A stretch of DNA of 64,000 bases. Source: Sphingomonas sp. HMP6 (GTDB taxonomy: Bacteria > Pseudomonadota > Alphaproteobacteria > Sphingomonadales > Sphingomonadaceae). Shown one piece after another: positions 1 to 11,313 of the stretch. The first letter of the stretch is position 1. Each line of letters opens with the position of its first letter. The notes below the pieces were generated by a model. The model worked only from the letters and a program-made list of their open reading frames with translations, ran no database searches and was not told where the DNA came from. A program made the translations under genes and the position numbers. Location: NCBI RefSeq assembly GCF_013374095.1, contig NZ_AP022672.1, forward strand, positions 1,859,501 to 1,923,500. The letters run 5' to 3'.

Positions 1-790
1 CGAACGGATTGGCGCTGCGGATGTGCGAGTCGAGCGGGCGGAAGGTGAGGATGTAGCCGACGGTTGCGAACGCACAGTCGATCACGAACATGAAGCCGAT
101 CAGCCAATTGGCGAGCGCGACCGGATTGTGCAGCACATCCGACAGATTACCGCGCACGAAATTGCCGAACCCGCCGGGCACGACGGCGAGCATGAAGGCG
201 AGGAAAAAGGCTTTCACCCCCCAGCTGCGCAAATGGTTGTAGATCGCCTCCCGGTCTATCTCTTCCTTCAGCCCCATCAGCCATGCGCCGAGCGCCCAGG
301 CGCCGTCCTTCGGCTGTACCAGGCGGCGGTCAAGCCAGAGCACGTAGGGGATCGAGCCGAGGAACAGGACCGGCGCGGCGGTGCCGAAGCACCACATCGC
401 GAACGGGAAACCGCCCCATTGGTTGCTCCAATAGAATCGCCCGGTGAAATAGATCAGCGCGATCCCGGCCCAGGTGAGCCACAGGCCGGCAAGCTTGGTC
501 AGCGAAATGTCGAGCGTCTCGCGCCATGGCTTGGGTGCGGACCAGTCGATCCCGGTCGAGGGGCTCTGCTGCACCTTGTCGACGAAGATCGACCACAGCA
601 CCATCGGCACGCCGCATGCGACGATATTGGTCAGCGCCGCGAACGGACCGTCCATGCCGTAATGACGGGCAACCGCGACCCACAGGAACAGGCCCGCCAA
701 TCCCGCCAGCCCGCAGCCGGTGCTGACGGCGGATTTCGGGCGGGGATCGGCAGCCTTGGCCGCACGCGCGAGGGCGGTATCGTGGAACAT
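1..790 (-). CDS. Partial integral membrane protein, isoprenylcysteine methyltransferase-like
   Basis: The gene runs off the left edge of the window, so only the first 263 residues are visible. Translation from ATG at 790 gives a polytopic membrane protein with hydrophobic stretches at about residues 25-45, 53-70, 98-116, 130-150, 195-212 and 228-250. The last visible residues (RPLDSHIRSANPF) match my recollection of the region before the catalytic part of bacterial isoprenylcysteine O-methyltransferase-like proteins, but the methyltransferase motifs would lie outside the window. No clear ribosome binding site precedes the start. The family call is tentative; 'integral membrane protein' is safe. 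Confidence 0.55.
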   Translation of the reverse strand, partial: MFHDTALARAAKAADPRPKSAVSTGCGLAGLAGLFLWVAVARHYGMDGPFAALTNIVACGVPMVLWSIFVDKVQQSPSTGIDWSAPKPWRETLDISLTKLAGLWLTWAGIALIYFTGRFYWSNQWGGFPFAMWCFGTAAPVLFLGSIPYVLWLDRRLVQPKDGAWALGAWLMGLKEEIDREAIYNHLRSWGVKAFFLAFMLAVVPGGFGNFVRGNLSDVLHNPVALANWLIGFMFVIDCAFATVGYILTFRPLDSHIRSANPF

Positions 791-857
791 GGCCGCATGG
801 GTAGCGCGGGAGTGGTTAGCGGCGGGTAAAGGTTCCCCTTCGTCACCCCTTTCCCTC

Positions 858-961
858 CACCCCGGCGAACGCCGGGGCCCAGTTGCGACCGGCTGGTTTT
901 TTCCAGGCCGCCGCTCCGACTGCACCTGTTGCGCTACTGGGCCCCGGCGTTCGCCGGGGTG
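858..961. repeat. Palindromic repeat, type B (CACCCCGGCG class)
   Basis: Two 25-nt arms, at 858-882 and 937-961, are inverted copies of each other (CACCCCGGCGAACGCCGG and its complement) around a 54-nt spacer. Each arm is itself a small hairpin. Related copies occur at 11282-11390 and 21931-22034. It lies between the membrane-protein gene and the 3-hydroxyisobutyrate dehydrogenase gene. Confidence 0.9.
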
Positions 962-992
962 GTTCAGCCTAAGCGGCTCGGTCGCGCCTCGC

Positions 993-1868
993 CTACCCCC
1001 GCAGCATCTTGATGATGCCCGAAAAGTCCAATCCCCCCTGCCCCGCGTCGGCGAAGCGCTGGTAAAGCTCCGCAGCCTTCGCGCCCATCGGCGTGTCGGC
1101 GCCGGTGTCGGCGGCAGCGGCAGCGGCGAGTTTAAGGTCTTTCAACATCAACATGGTCGCAAAGCCGCCCTGATAATCATGGTCGGCGGGCGTATCGGGG
1201 CCGACGCCGGGGACCGGGCAATAGCTCGTCATCGACCAGCTTTGCCCTGAGGCGACGCTGGAAATGTCGTAGAAGGTCTGCGCGTCGAGTCCGAGTTTTT
1301 CGGCGAGCAGGAACGCCTCGCACGTCGCCACCATCGTCGCGCCGAGCAGCATGTTGTTGGCGATCTTCGCGGCCTGCCCGGTGCCGTTGGCACCCGCGTG
1401 GATCACCGCTCTGCCCATATCCGACAGGATTCGCTCGGCGCGCTCGAACGCCGCGTCGCTGCCGCCGACCATGAAGGTGAGCGTGCCGGCATTGGCAGCG
1501 CCGATCCCGCCCGAGACGGGGGCGTCGACGGCGGTCGCGCCGTGCGTGTGTGCGCTTTCGGCGACGCGTTTGGCGGTGGCGACGTCGATGGTGGAGCAAT
1601 CGATCAGGAGCGTTGCGGGGGCGAGCGTGGGGAGCAGATCGGCATAGACCGCCTCGACATGGGTGCCGGCGGGCAGCATCGTGACGATCGCCTCGGCGCC
1701 GTCGGCGGCCTCGGTCGCGGACGCGGCGGGCAGGCACCCGGCGGCCTTGGCGCGGGCGAGCGCCTCGGGCGAGAGGTCGAAAGCACGGACATCATGCCCC
1801 GCCTTCGCCAAATTCGCGGCCATGCCGCCGCCCATGTTGCCGAGGCCGATAAAGGCGATGCGTGTCAT
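993..1868 (-). CDS. mmsB: 3-hydroxyisobutyrate dehydrogenase
   Basis: This enzyme oxidises 3-hydroxyisobutyrate to methylmalonate semialdehyde with NAD in valine degradation. The 291-residue product starts with the dinucleotide-binding motif FIGLGNMGGGMAANL (residues 6-20) and carries the family lysine in TGQAAKIANNML in the second half. The start at 1868 is preferred over an upstream ATG because GGAGAAG lies 4 nt before it and the product begins directly at the Rossmann motif. It is the last gene of a minus-strand set with enoyl-CoA hydratase, 3-hydroxyisobutyryl-CoA hydrolase and acyl-CoA dehydrogenase, which supports the substrate. Methylmalonate semialdehyde dehydrogenase (mmsA) is not in the window. 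Confidence 0.93.
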   Translation of the reverse strand: MTRIAFIGLGNMGGGMAANLAKAGHDVRAFDLSPEALARAKAAGCLPAASATEAADGAEAIVTMLPAGTHVEAVYADLLPTLAPATLLIDCSTIDVATAKRVAESAHTHGATAVDAPVSGGIGAANAGTLTFMVGGSDAAFERAERILSDMGRAVIHAGANGTGQAAKIANNMLLGATMVATCEAFLLAEKLGLDAQTFYDISSVASGQSWSMTSYCPVPGVGPDTPADHDYQGGFATMLMLKDLKLAAAAAADTGADTPMGAKAAELYQRFADAGQGGLDFSGIIKMLRG

Positions 1869-1884
1869 GTTTCTTCTCCGAACC

Positions 1885-1960
1885 GTCATCCCAGCGAAGG
1901 CTGGGATCTTTGCGAGCGGTGTACGCCCTTCGCCGAGACCCCGGCCCTCGCTGGGGTGAC
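1885..1960. repeat. Palindromic repeat, imperfect (GTCATCCCAGCGAAGG class)
   Basis: The left arm GTCATCCCAGCGAAGGCTGG and the right arm ending CCCTCGCTGGGGTGAC are imperfect inverted copies. It occupies the gap between the enoyl-CoA hydratase stop and the mmsB start. Confidence 0.75.
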
Positions 1961-1971
1961 GCGTTTCTAGG

Positions 1972-2745
1972 TTACTTCCCCGTCCACACCCCTTGGCGCT
2001 TCTCGACGAAGGCGCTCATCCCCTCGCTCTGATCTTCGGTACCGAACAGCGCGTGGAACAGCCGCCGTTCGAACTGCACGCCCATGCTCAGCCCCGTTTC
2101 GAACGCGGCGTTGACCATTTCCTTGTTGGCCTTCACCGCAAGCGGGGCCATCGACGCGATCGTCGCGGCAGTCTTGACCGCATCCTCGACCAGATCGGCG
2201 GCAGGGATCACGCGACTGACGAGGCCAGCACGCTCGGCCTCGGCGGCATCCATCATGCGACCCGTCAGGCACATTTCCATCGCCTTGGCCTTGCCGACCG
2301 CGCGCGTAAGGCGCTGCGACCCGCCCATGCCGGGGGAGACGGCGAGCTTGATCTCGGGCTGGCCGAACTTGGCGGAGTCGGCAGCGAGGATGAAATCGCA
2401 CATCATGGCGAGCTCGCACCCGCCGCCCAGCGCATAGCCCGCGACCGCCGCGATGATGGGTTTGCGCGTCGCGGTGAAGCGATCCCACCCAGCGAAGAAA
2501 TCATGGCCGTACATGTCGGCAAAGCCCTGCGCCTGCATCTCCTTGATGTCGGCGCCCGCCGCGAAGGCCTTTTCGCTGCCGGTGATGACCGCGCAGCCTT
2601 GGCCCGGATCGGCATCGAACGCCGCCATTGCCGCGAGCAGATCGGCGAGGATCTGACTGTTGAGCGCGTTCAGCGCCTGCGGGCGATTGAGCGTGACGAG
2701 CGTCACGGCGCCGCGCTGTTCGATGAGGAGGGTTTCGTAGGTCAT
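1972..2745 (-). CDS. Enoyl-CoA hydratase
   Basis: The crotonase-fold product of 257 residues hydrates 2-enoyl-CoA; in this context the likely substrate is methacrylyl-CoA of valine degradation. Both catalytic glutamates are present: E111 in [12 protein letters not shown] and E131 in [12 protein letters not shown], with the oxyanion-hole region [10 protein letters not shown] at 61-70. The open frame extends upstream to 3042, but the start at 2745 fits the family and its ATGA overlaps the stop of the preceding hydrolase gene, so the two are probably translationally coupled. The sequence resembles short-chain ECHS1-type hydratases, so broader use in fatty-acid oxidation is possible. Confidence 0.93.
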   Translation of the reverse strand: MTYETLLIEQRGAVTLVTLNRPQALNALNSQILADLLAAMAAFDADPGQGCAVITGSEKAFAAGADIKEMQAQGFADMYGHDFFAGWDRFTATRKPIIAAVAGYALGGGCELAMMCDFILAADSAKFGQPEIKLAVSPGMGGSQRLTRAVGKAKAMEMCLTGRMMDAAEAERAGLVSRVIPAADLVEDAVKTAATIASMAPLAVKANKEMVNAAFETGLSMGVQFERRLFHALFGTEDQSEGMSAFVEKRQGVWTGK

Positions 2746-3785
2746 GCAGGCGTCCATTCGTCTGATGGGGGGAGCGGCGCGAAAATCTGGTCGAGCACGT
2801 GCGGCGTCACGTCCTCGGGCGTCGCGGGGTTCCAGATCGGGGCATTGTCCTTGTCGACGATCACCGCGCGGACGCCCTCCAGAAAGTCGTGGCGCTGCAC
2901 GACTCGGCTGCCGATTGCATATTCCTGGCGCATTTCGTCCTCGAACGTTGCCATCGTCGCGCCTTCGTGGAGGAGACGGAGCGAGACTTTCATCGTTTGT
3001 GGCGATTTGGTCTTGAGCGTGGCGAGCTGCTGCGTGGCCCATTCGCCGCCATCGGCTTCCAGTGCCGCGTAAATATCTTCCAGTTCGTCCGAGGCGAAGA
3101 GACGGTCGATATCCCCGCGTTGTTCCACGATACGGGCAAGCGGCGCGCCGACGCCGAACGCCTTGATCGCGGCGTGCAGATCAGCCTGCCCGCCCGCCGC
3201 CAACGCCGCCTTCACCTCGTCCAGCCGATCGCTCGGCACGTAATGCGTGGCGAGGCCAAGCGCGAGGCAATCCGCCCCATCGGCGCGATATCCGGTCAGC
3301 GCCATGAACTGCCCGACCCGCCCCGGCAGCCGCGACAGATACCAGCCGCCGCCGACATCGGGGAACAAGCCGATGCCGGTCTCAGGCATGGCGAGCTTGG
3401 TGTGCTCGGTCGCGATGCGGAAATTGCAGGGGCACGCTAGACCGACCCCGCCGCCCATCGTGATGCCGTCCATGAACGCGATCGTCGGCTTGGCGTAGGT
3501 GAACAGCGCGTGGTTCATGCGATATTCGGTTTGGAAGAATTCGCGCGCCTCGGCCCCGTCCTTCGCGCCGGATTCCGCGAGCATCCGGATATCGCCGCCA
3601 GCGCAGAAGCCACGGCCTTCGGCGTGATCTATTACCACCGCCTCAACGGCAGGGTCGGTGCGCCATGCGGTCAGCGCGTCGAGGATCGCTTCGCACATCG
3701 GGGTGGTGAGCGCGTGGAGCGCCTTGGGCCGGTTGAGCCGGATGCGGCCGATTTTGCCCTCGACGAAGGTGAGGACGTCACTCAT
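2742..3785 (-). CDS. 3-hydroxyisobutyryl-CoA hydrolase
   Basis: A crotonase-fold hydrolase of 347 residues that releases free 3-hydroxyisobutyrate from its CoA ester, the step between enoyl-CoA hydratase and mmsB in valine degradation. HIBCH signatures are visible: [10 protein letters not shown] (60-69), GGGVGLA (111-117), and the acidic pair E135 ([11 protein letters not shown]) and D143. The frame is open 28 codons further upstream, but that stretch is the reading of a palindromic repeat, so the start at 3785 is chosen. The stop overlaps the start of the hydratase gene by 4 nt. Confidence 0.93.
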   Translation of the reverse strand: MSDVLTFVEGKIGRIRLNRPKALHALTTPMCEAILDALTAWRTDPAVEAVVIDHAEGRGFCAGGDIRMLAESGAKDGAEAREFFQTEYRMNHALFTYAKPTIAFMDGITMGGGVGLACPCNFRIATEHTKLAMPETGIGLFPDVGGGWYLSRLPGRVGQFMALTGYRADGADCLALGLATHYVPSDRLDEVKAALAAGGQADLHAAIKAFGVGAPLARIVEQRGDIDRLFASDELEDIYAALEADGGEWATQQLATLKTKSPQTMKVSLRLLHEGATMATFEDEMRQEYAIGSRVVQRHDFLEGVRAVIVDKDNAPIWNPATPEDVTPHVLDQIFAPLPPSDEWTPA

Positions 3786-3797
3786 GCCGCCACCCCC

Positions 3798-3883
3798 GTC
3801 ACCCCGGCCTTGTGCCGGGGTCCACCGCGCCACAAGCCGCCGGTCAAGTTTAGGAGTGGACCCCGGCACAAGGCCGGGGTGAC
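3798..3883. repeat. Palindromic repeat, type A (GTCACCCCGGCCTTGTGCC class)
   Basis: Arms GTCACCCCGGCCTTGTGCC and GGCACAAGGCCGGGGTGAC are perfect inverted copies around a central spacer of about 48 nt; they extend further with GGGGTCCAC and GTGGACCCC. The same element is found at 30002-30089, 40892-40979 (inside imuB) and 59464-59573, with different spacers. Confidence 0.95.
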
Positions 3884-3903
3884 GAAAGGGGTAAAGCGCG
3901 CGC

Positions 3904-5061
3904 TCACTGCCGCGTCAGCTCCCGCCCGACGATCATCCGCATGATCTGGTTGGTGCCCTCCAGGATCGAATGCACGCGCAAATCGCGCCAGAAACGTTCG
4001 ATCGGATAGTCCATCAGATAGCCATAGCCGCCATGCAATTGCAGCGCGCGATCCGCCACCGCAGAGCCGGTGTCGGTCGAGAGCCGCTTCGCCATTGCCG
4101 CGAACTTGGTCTTATCGGGCGCGTTGGCGGTGACCTTCGCCGCCGCCATGTAGAGCAGCGCGCGCGCCGCTTCGAGATCAGTCGCCATATCGGCGAGCAT
4201 GAACTGCGTATTCTGGAGATCGGCGATCGCCGTGCCGAACTGCTTGCGGTCGCGGGTGTAGCCGATCGCTTCATCGAGACAGCGCTGCGCCCCGCCGAGC
4301 GAGCAGGCACCGATGTTGAGCCTGCCGCCGTCGAGGCCCATCATCGCGATGCGGAAGCCCTCGCCCTCACCGCCCACCATGTTTTCGGCAGGCACGCGCA
4401 CGCCGTCGAGGATCACCTGCCGGGTCGGCTGCGAATGCCAGCCGAGCTTGCGCTCGTTCGCGCCGAAGCTGACGCCGGGCATGTCCTTTTCGATCACTAG
4501 GCAGGACACGCCCTTGGGGCCATCCTCGCCGGTGCGCACCATCGTGACGTAGAGGTCGTTCTCGCCCGCGCCAGAGATGAACTGCTTCGTCCCGGTGACG
4601 ATCCAGTCGTTGCCGTCCTTGACCGCCTTGGTTTTCAACGCGGCGGCGTCGGAGCCGGAACCCGGCTCGGTCAGGCAATAACTGGCGATGCGGTCCATCG
4701 TGACGAGCGAGGGCAAATACTTGTCCTTCACCGTCTGGCTGCCGAAGCGGTCGATCATCCACGCCGCCATATTGTGGATGCTGATGAAGGCGCTGGTCGA
4801 GGGACAGCCATACGCCATCGCCTCCATGATCAGCGCCGCCTCAAGCCGCCCGAGCGCGATGCCGCCCGATTCCTCCGACACATAGATCGCCGCGAAGCCG
4901 AGTTCCGCCGCCGCCTTGATCGTGTCGCGCGGGAAGATGTGTTTTTCGTCCCATTCCGCGGCGTGCGGGGTGATCCGGTCGGCGGTGAATTTGCGGGCGA
5001 GATCCTGGATTTCGCGCTGGTCGGGAGTGAGGTCGAACTGGGTCTGGTCAAGCTGGCTCAT
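3904..5061 (-). CDS. Acyl-CoA dehydrogenase, isobutyryl-CoA dehydrogenase-like
   Basis: A 385-residue flavoprotein catalysing alpha,beta-desaturation of acyl-CoA. The family blocks SYCLTEPGSGSDAAALKTKA, GTKQFISGA and RDRKQFGTAIADLQN are present, and the catalytic glutamate is E368 in ILEGTNQIMRM, the position used by short-chain and isobutyryl-CoA dehydrogenases. The N-terminal block around VSEESGGIALGRLEAALI and STSAFISIHNMAAW resembles ACAD8. Placement upstream of the hydrolase, hydratase and mmsB genes on the same strand supports isobutyryl-CoA as substrate; 2-methylbutyryl-CoA is a possible alternative. Confidence 0.92.
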   Translation of the reverse strand: MSQLDQTQFDLTPDQREIQDLARKFTADRITPHAAEWDEKHIFPRDTIKAAAELGFAAIYVSEESGGIALGRLEAALIMEAMAYGCPSTSAFISIHNMAAWMIDRFGSQTVKDKYLPSLVTMDRIASYCLTEPGSGSDAAALKTKAVKDGNDWIVTGTKQFISGAGENDLYVTMVRTGEDGPKGVSCLVIEKDMPGVSFGANERKLGWHSQPTRQVILDGVRVPAENMVGGEGEGFRIAMMGLDGGRLNIGACSLGGAQRCLDEAIGYTRDRKQFGTAIADLQNTQFMLADMATDLEAARALLYMAAAKVTANAPDKTKFAAMAKRLSTDTGSAVADRALQLHGGYGYLMDYPIERFWRDLRVHSILEGTNQIMRMIVGRELTRQ

Positions 5062-5111
5062 GCAGCGCGGTCTATCGCGCTTGGGCGGCGATTCCTACCC
5101 CGTGCAGCGCT

Positions 5112-6119
5112 CTAGCGCGCGGCAATCGCGCTGGTTGGAGCTTGCAGCACACGCTCGGCAAACAGGCGGTTGGCGCGCGCGATGTCATTGCGTTCGTAAT
5201 ACAACGGGCCGGGGAGTCGGCGCTGCCACGCCAGCGCTTCGAGCAAGGTGCCGTTGGCGCTGTCGAAATCGCCTTTCTGGTCATAGATCGGATCGGCATA
5301 GGCTTCATCCGCGGTCACGATCGTCCAGCCGTCACGCCTTAGCGCCGCAATCAGATCGCCGATGTAGCGCGCGGCGATGTCGGTTTCGTGGAGCAGCATG
5401 ACGTGCGGCACCTGTCGCCCCGCGACGCGACGCAGGAGTGCGTCAGAGAAATCGGCCGATTGCACCATCGTTTCCACGTACAGATCGCGCAACGCAGCAT
5501 CATCGATCGGCTTGCCCGCTTGTTTCGCGGCGATCGTCTGCCCCTCGATGTTCCAGTCCGAGCCATCGACCGTAACCCAGGCAATCTGAAGCCCGCGCGC
5601 GGAGAGGCCGTCGAGCACCGCGCGGCGCTTGCGCGCATCGCGCCCGCCCTGGTTGAGGCCGGGAAAACGGAACCACGGGCGATAGGTGCTGCGCCCCTTC
5701 AGCACCGCCTCCGCCTTGTCGATATCGGCGAGGAACGCGTGCGCCGACATGCCGCGTACGTCGCGATGCGCCCAGCTATGGTCGGCGATCACATGCCCGG
5801 CGGCGGCATAAGCGGCGAGCCGCGCGGCACCGTTACCGTCTTTACCGATTCGGCCGGGATTGGCGAAGAACGCCGCTTGCGTCACGCCGCTGTCGCGCAG
5901 AGCGGCGATCAGCCGGGCGGTGCGTTCGCTGGTGGTGTAGAAGGCGCCGGGACCGCGCGGGACATCGTCGAAGGTCAGCGCGATGCGCTTGGCCGTGGCT
6001 ACCGGCTCCGCAACCAGCGCAGCGGCGGGGGCGACCGCCCCCGGTTCGACCGCCGCCGCCAGCGACAAAGCGACCAGCACCAGCCCGGCGACGAACATCA
6101 TCTGGCGCAGTGGTGTCAT
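5112..6119 (-). CDS. Secreted polysaccharide deacetylase family protein
   Basis: The 335-residue product has an N-terminal signal segment (hydrophobic residues 8-23) and a NodB-type carbohydrate esterase 4 domain. TFDD at 49-52 supplies the catalytic aspartate and metal ligand, and HSWAH (H114, H118) the histidine pair; RFPGLN near 152-157 is motif 3 and LLHETD near 244-249 resembles motif 5. It probably removes acetyl groups from a periplasmic or cell-wall sugar polymer; substrate unknown. It is a separate transcription unit between the valine set and the rut operon. Confidence 0.88.
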   Translation of the reverse strand: MTPLRQMMFVAGLVLVALSLAAAVEPGAVAPAAALVAEPVATAKRIALTFDDVPRGPGAFYTTSERTARLIAALRDSGVTQAAFFANPGRIGKDGNGAARLAAYAAAGHVIADHSWAHRDVRGMSAHAFLADIDKAEAVLKGRSTYRPWFRFPGLNQGGRDARKRRAVLDGLSARGLQIAWVTVDGSDWNIEGQTIAAKQAGKPIDDAALRDLYVETMVQSADFSDALLRRVAGRQVPHVMLLHETDIAARYIGDLIAALRRDGWTIVTADEAYADPIYDQKGDFDSANGTLLEALAWQRRLPGPLYYERNDIARANRLFAERVLQAPTSAIAAR

Positions 6120-6214
6120 CGGGCGGGGCTCATAGGGTTAATTCTGCCCTAACCCTACCGCTCGCGCAAAGCCTTATGGTCAGGCGTGCGCGCGAAATCG
6201 GGACAGTCGCGGCG

Positions 6215-7285
<1,071 letters not shown>

Positions 7286-7288
7286 GGA

Positions 7289-8089
7289 TTACCCTTCCGC
7301 GATTTCGCCCGCCAGCCAGGCGAGCACGAAGCTGTTGAAGGCGTCCGGATCGACGACATTGACCGCATGCCCGCCATGTTCGGCGCGGCAGAACCCTGCG
7401 ATCGGCAGGCCATTGGCGAGCGCCACCCCGGCGTTCGACGGCACGAGCATGTCGTCGTCCGATACCACCACCAGCACCGGACGGTGGATGTCGCGCAGGC
7501 GTTCCGACACATCAAACGCGGCGAGCGCGGCGATGCGCTTCTCCATCGTTTCCGCGCCGGGGAAATGCGCGAGTTGGTCGGGCAATTCGGCCTCCAGCAG
7601 CGCGTCGTTCGCGGAGATCCAGTTGGGCGGATAGAGGAATAGCGGCTGCGCGCGCAGATACGCCTCCGGCCCACTGCCGCGCAGCAGCGCAAGCCGCGCG
7701 GCGAAGCAGCGCAGAAAATGCGGATCGGGCGACGCCCAACCGTTGACCACCACCAATTTGTCGATCCGCTGCGGTGCCAGTAGCGCCAGCGCGAGCGCTG
7801 CAACACCGCCAGCGGCATGGCCGACGATTGTCGCTACGGGGATATCGAGCGCGTCCATTAGCGCCAGCATGTCTGCGGCAAAATCCTCGACCGAAACCGT
7901 ATCGGACAGCGTGCGGTCGCTCCGCCCGGTGCCGCGATGATCATAGGCGATGACGCGGTACTGCTCAGCCAGCGCGGGGATGTTGGGTGCCCAGTAATTC
8001 GCCGAGCCGCCGAGGCCCGAGGACAGGATCAGCGGTGGCGCATCCTCCGCTCCGTGGACTTCGTAATAAAGGTCGGCCGCCTCAGCCAA
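7289..8089 (-). CDS. rutD: Alpha/beta hydrolase, RutD (carbamate hydrolase-like)
   Basis: The product assists the late steps of Rut uracil degradation (aminoacrylate/carbamate hydrolysis). Reading from TTG at 8089, which overlaps the rutC stop, gives 266 residues, the usual RutD length, starting [13 protein letters not shown]. No ATG or GTG fits; the longer upstream frame would overlap rutC by more than 100 nt. The nucleophile elbow reads VGHAAGG (88-94), with alanine where alpha/beta hydrolases have serine, as is known for RutD proteins. The oxyanion region [13 protein letters not shown] and the late histidine in AEHGGHAVN are present. Confidence 0.9.
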   Translation of the reverse strand: MAEAADLYYEVHGAEDAPPLILSSGLGGSANYWAPNIPALAEQYRVIAYDHRGTGRSDRTLSDTVSVEDFAADMLALMDALDIPVATIVGHAAGGVAALALALLAPQRIDKLVVVNGWASPDPHFLRCFAARLALLRGSGPEAYLRAQPLFLYPPNWISANDALLEAELPDQLAHFPGAETMEKRIAALAAFDVSERLRDIHRPVLVVVSDDDMLVPSNAGVALANGLPIAGFCRAEHGGHAVNVVDPDAFNSFVLAWLAGEIAEG

Positions 8090-8465
8090 GGTGCGCGACC
8101 GATGCGATCTCGACCAGGCAATCGGGCTTAACCAGATCGGCGCGGATGCAGTAACGCGCGGGCTTCGCACCCGGGAAATACTCGGCGTAGACCGCGTTGA
8201 ACGCGGCATAATCGGCGAGATCCTTTAGAAAGATGTGGTTCATCGCCACGTCCTCCAACGTAGCCCCAGCCGCTTCCAGCGTGATCTTGATGACGTCGAG
8301 CACATGCCGCGTCTGCGCCGCCGCATCACCGACGTGCAGCACCGCACCGCCCTCGCCCAGCGCGAGCACGCCCGAGACATAGACGGTGTTCCCGGCCTTC
8401 GCGCCCGCCGAATAGGGCGCGATCGGGGTGGGGAATTGCGGAGGATTGATGGCTTCGAACGGCAT
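8082..8465 (-). CDS. rutC: Aminoacrylate deaminase RutC (RidA family)
   Basis: A 127-residue RidA/YjgF-type protein that deaminates 3-aminoacrylate in the Rut pathway. Typical blocks are [19 protein letters not shown] near the N-terminus, [20 protein letters not shown] in the middle, and the binding arginine and glutamate in [18 protein letters not shown]. It lies between rutB and rutD and its stop overlaps the rutD start. Confidence 0.95.
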   Translation of the reverse strand: MPFEAINPPQFPTPIAPYSAGAKAGNTVYVSGVLALGEGGAVLHVGDAAAQTRHVLDVIKITLEAAGATLEDVAMNHIFLKDLADYAAFNAVYAEYFPGAKPARYCIRADLVKPDCLVEIASVAHLG

Positions 8466-8495
8466 ATCGGGTTCCTTAAGTAAGTGAGGTGCCGT

Positions 8496-8569
8496 GCTCC
8501 TGCGCAGGCAGGAGCCCAGGGTTGCTGGGGGCGGCGCCTGGAACCCAGGGCTCCTGCCTTCGCAGGAGC
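8496..8569. repeat. Palindromic repeat, type D (GCTCCTGC class)
   Basis: Two hairpin arms, GCTCCTGCGCAGGCAGGAGC and GCTCCTGCCTTCGCAGGAGC, each followed or preceded by CCAGGGTT-like complementary segments, form a larger palindrome. It sits between rutB and rutC inside the operon, so it is probably transcribed. Confidence 0.85.
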
Positions 8570-8585
8570 GCGGTGGTAGTCGGAA

Positions 8586-9314
<729 letters not shown>

Positions 9315-9430
9315 CGGCGCTCCTGCAATAGCGCAACATCCTGTCGCGATTGCCCGATCAGCGCAAGGCGGCATCTTGCGCCGCACCACGCCCCGCGCTA
9401 ACCGCAGCTATCGCTCTGGGCGAAAAGTGA

Positions 9431-9504
9431 GCGGGTGTAGTACAATGGTAGTACAGCAGCCTTCCAAGCTGAATACACGGGTTCGATTCCCGTCACCCGC
9501 TCCA
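9431..9504 (+). tRNA. tRNA-Gly (anticodon TCC)
   Basis: A 74-nt cloverleaf: acceptor arms GCGGGTG (9431-9437) and CACCCGC (9494-9500), D-arm with AATGGTAGTA, anticodon loop CTTCCAA giving TCC, T-arm with GGTTCGATTCC, discriminator T and encoded CCA (9502-9504). It reads glycine GGA/GGG codons and lies 8 nt upstream of mtnB. Confidence 0.97.
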
Positions 9505-9512
9505 ACCGCCGC

Positions 9513-10127
9513 ATGAGGGCCGTTCCTTTTTGCGAAGCGCGCGACCAGATCGTCGCGGTCGGGCGGTGGCTCGACGGCAAGGGCTGGGCGCCGGCGACAT
9601 CGGGCAATTATTCGGTGCGGCTGGACGATGGCAGCTTCGCGGTCACCGTGTCGGGGCGGCACAAGGGGCGGCTGACGCCCGAGGACGTGATGCGCGTGGA
9701 TGCGGGCGGCGAATCGCTCGACGGGAAGCGACCTTCGGCGGAAACCGCGCTGCACCTCGCTTTGTATCGCGCCTTTCCGGAGGCTGGCGCTGTGCTGCAC
9801 AGCCATTCGCCCGCCGCCGTCGGGCTGAGCCGCGCGATTGTCGGCGATGGCTATACACTTGCAGGCCACGAAATGCTCAAGGCGCTGCCCGGCATCACAA
9901 CCCACGAGACTTCAGTCACCCTTCCAATCGTCGCGAACAGCCAAGACATGGCGGTGATCGACGCGGCCATCACCCCGCGCCTGCTGGCACCGTGGGCGAT
10001 CCCGGCCTATCTGATCCGCAGCCACGGCCTGTATGGCTGGGGGCAGGACATGGCCGAGGCCGAGCGCGTGATCGAGGCGGTCGAGTGGATGATCGCCGCC
10101 GAACTGGCCGAGAGGAGCTTTCGATGA
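9513..10127 (+). CDS. mtnB: Methylthioribulose-1-phosphate dehydratase
   Basis: A class II aldolase-fold zinc enzyme of 204 residues that dehydrates 5-methylthioribulose-1-phosphate in methionine salvage. The block GWAPATSGNYSVR (25-37) and zinc ligands H96 and H98 (VLHSHSP) are typical, with a further histidine in LIRSHGLYGWG. Its stop overlaps the mtnD start (ATGA), and mtnD, mtnC and mtnA follow. Confidence 0.95.
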   Translation: MRAVPFCEARDQIVAVGRWLDGKGWAPATSGNYSVRLDDGSFAVTVSGRHKGRLTPEDVMRVDAGGESLDGKRPSAETALHLALYRAFPEAGAVLHSHSPAAVGLSRAIVGDGYTLAGHEMLKALPGITTHETSVTLPIVANSQDMAVIDAAITPRLLAPWAIPAYLIRSHGLYGWGQDMAEAERVIEAVEWMIAAELAERSFR

Positions 10128-10660
10128 GCCGCTTGCAAGTGTTCGACGATGCGGACGGCGCGACGCCGTTGCTCGATACGCAGGATGAAGCCGCGATTGC
10201 CGATGCGCTGCGCGAGATCGGCGTGATGTTCGAACGCTGGCCGCTCAAACCGCTCGCTGCCGACAGCGACATCCTCACGGTCTATGCCGACGAGGTCGCG
10301 CGGTTGACGACGCAAGGCGGCTATCGCTCGATCGACGTGGCGCGGATCGCGCCCGATCATCCCGAACGCGAAGCGATGCGCGGCAAATTCCTGTCCGAAC
10401 ACACGCACGGCGAGGATGAAGTGCGCTTCTTCGTCGAGGGCGAGGGGCTGTTCACGCTCCACCACGATGCCCGCGTGTTCAACATGCTGTGCAGCGCGGG
10501 CGACTTGATTTCGGTGCCCGCAGGGATGCGGCACTGGTTCGACATGGGGGCGGCACCGCGCTTCACCGCGATCCGGCTGTTCGTGAACCCCGACGGGTGG
10601 GTCGCCGCCTTCACCGGCAGCGATATCGCGACGCGCTTCCCCCGGCTGGAACCCGCGTGA
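10124..10660 (+). CDS. mtnD: Acireductone dioxygenase
   Basis: A cupin-fold metalloenzyme of 178 residues that converts acireductone plus oxygen into 2-keto-4-methylthiobutyrate and formate (iron form) in methionine salvage. The four metal ligands are visible: H93, H95 and E99 in [13 protein letters not shown], and H137 in AGMRHWFD. The start ATG at 10124 follows AGAGGAG and overlaps the mtnB stop; its own stop overlaps the GTG start of mtnC. Confidence 0.95.
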   Translation: MSRLQVFDDADGATPLLDTQDEAAIADALREIGVMFERWPLKPLAADSDILTVYADEVARLTTQGGYRSIDVARIAPDHPEREAMRGKFLSEHTHGEDEVRFFVEGEGLFTLHHDARVFNMLCSAGDLISVPAGMRHWFDMGAAPRFTAIRLFVNPDGWVAAFTGSDIATRFPRLEPA

Positions 10661-11313
10661 AGGCGATCCTGACCGATATCGAGGGGACTACATCGAGCAT
10701 CGCTTTCGTGGCGGACGTGCTGTTTCCGTATGCGCGCGCGCGGCTGGCCGACTATGTCGCGACGCATCCGGCGGAGACAGCGGCGATCCTGGCCGAAGTC
10801 GCCGCGACCGAGCCGGGCGATCCGGTCGCGACGCTGATCCGTTGGATCGACGAGGACCGCAAGGCGACGCCGCTGAAGTCGCTGCAGGGTATGATCTGGG
10901 CGGACGGCTATGCGAGCGGCGCGTTCCGAGGGCATGTCTATGACGATGCGGTCGCGGGGTTGCGGCGTTGGCATGCGGCGGGGGTGCGGCTGTACGTGTT
11001 TTCGTCGGGATCGGTGGCGGCGCAGAAGCAACTGTTCGGTTTTAGCGAGGCGGGGGATTTGACGCCGCTGTTCTCGGGCTATTTCGATACGACGACGGGG
11101 CCGAAGCGCGAGGCGGGGTCTTACACGAAGATCGCGGCGGCGATTGGGGAAGCGCCTGCGGACGTGCTGTTCCTCTCCGACACGCCCGAGGAAGTGGCGG
11201 CGGCAAGGGGGGCGGGTATGGACGCGCGGTTGATCGGTCGGGCGGGGGGTAGCGGAGATGTTTCTGATTTCAGTGAGATAGTCACCACCCCGGCGAAGGC
11301 CGGGGCCCAGTAG
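10657..11313 (+). CDS. mtnC: Enolase-phosphatase E1
   Basis: A HAD-superfamily enzyme of 218 residues that enolises and dephosphorylates 2,3-diketo-5-methylthiopentyl-1-phosphate. It starts with GTG at 10657, overlapping the mtnD stop by 3 nt, and shows motif [10 protein letters not shown] with D7 and E9, the [11 protein letters not shown] motif and [12 protein letters not shown] near the C-terminus. The last residues, TTPAKAGAQ, are the translation of the left arm of the palindrome at 11282-11390, and the stop codon is inside the repeat, so the native terminus has been replaced or extended. Confidence 0.94.
   Translation: MKAILTDIEGTTSSIAFVADVLFPYARARLADYVATHPAETAAILAEVAATEPGDPVATLIRWIDEDRKATPLKSLQGMIWADGYASGAFRGHVYDDAVAGLRRWHAAGVRLYVFSSGSVAAQKQLFGFSEAGDLTPLFSGYFDTTTGPKREAGSYTKIAAAIGEAPADVLFLSDTPEEVAAARGAGMDARLIGRAGGSGDVSDFSEIVTTPAKAGAQ

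Noticed and set aside
23..829. A 268-codon plus-strand frame at the left edge
   Set aside because: The minus strand encodes a convincing polytopic membrane protein over the same bases; the plus-strand product has no recognisable feature.
3786..3869. N-terminal extension of the 3-hydroxyisobutyryl-CoA hydrolase
   Set aside because: The extension is the reading of the type A repeat. Unlike imuB, a family-consistent ATG is present downstream, so it is not needed.
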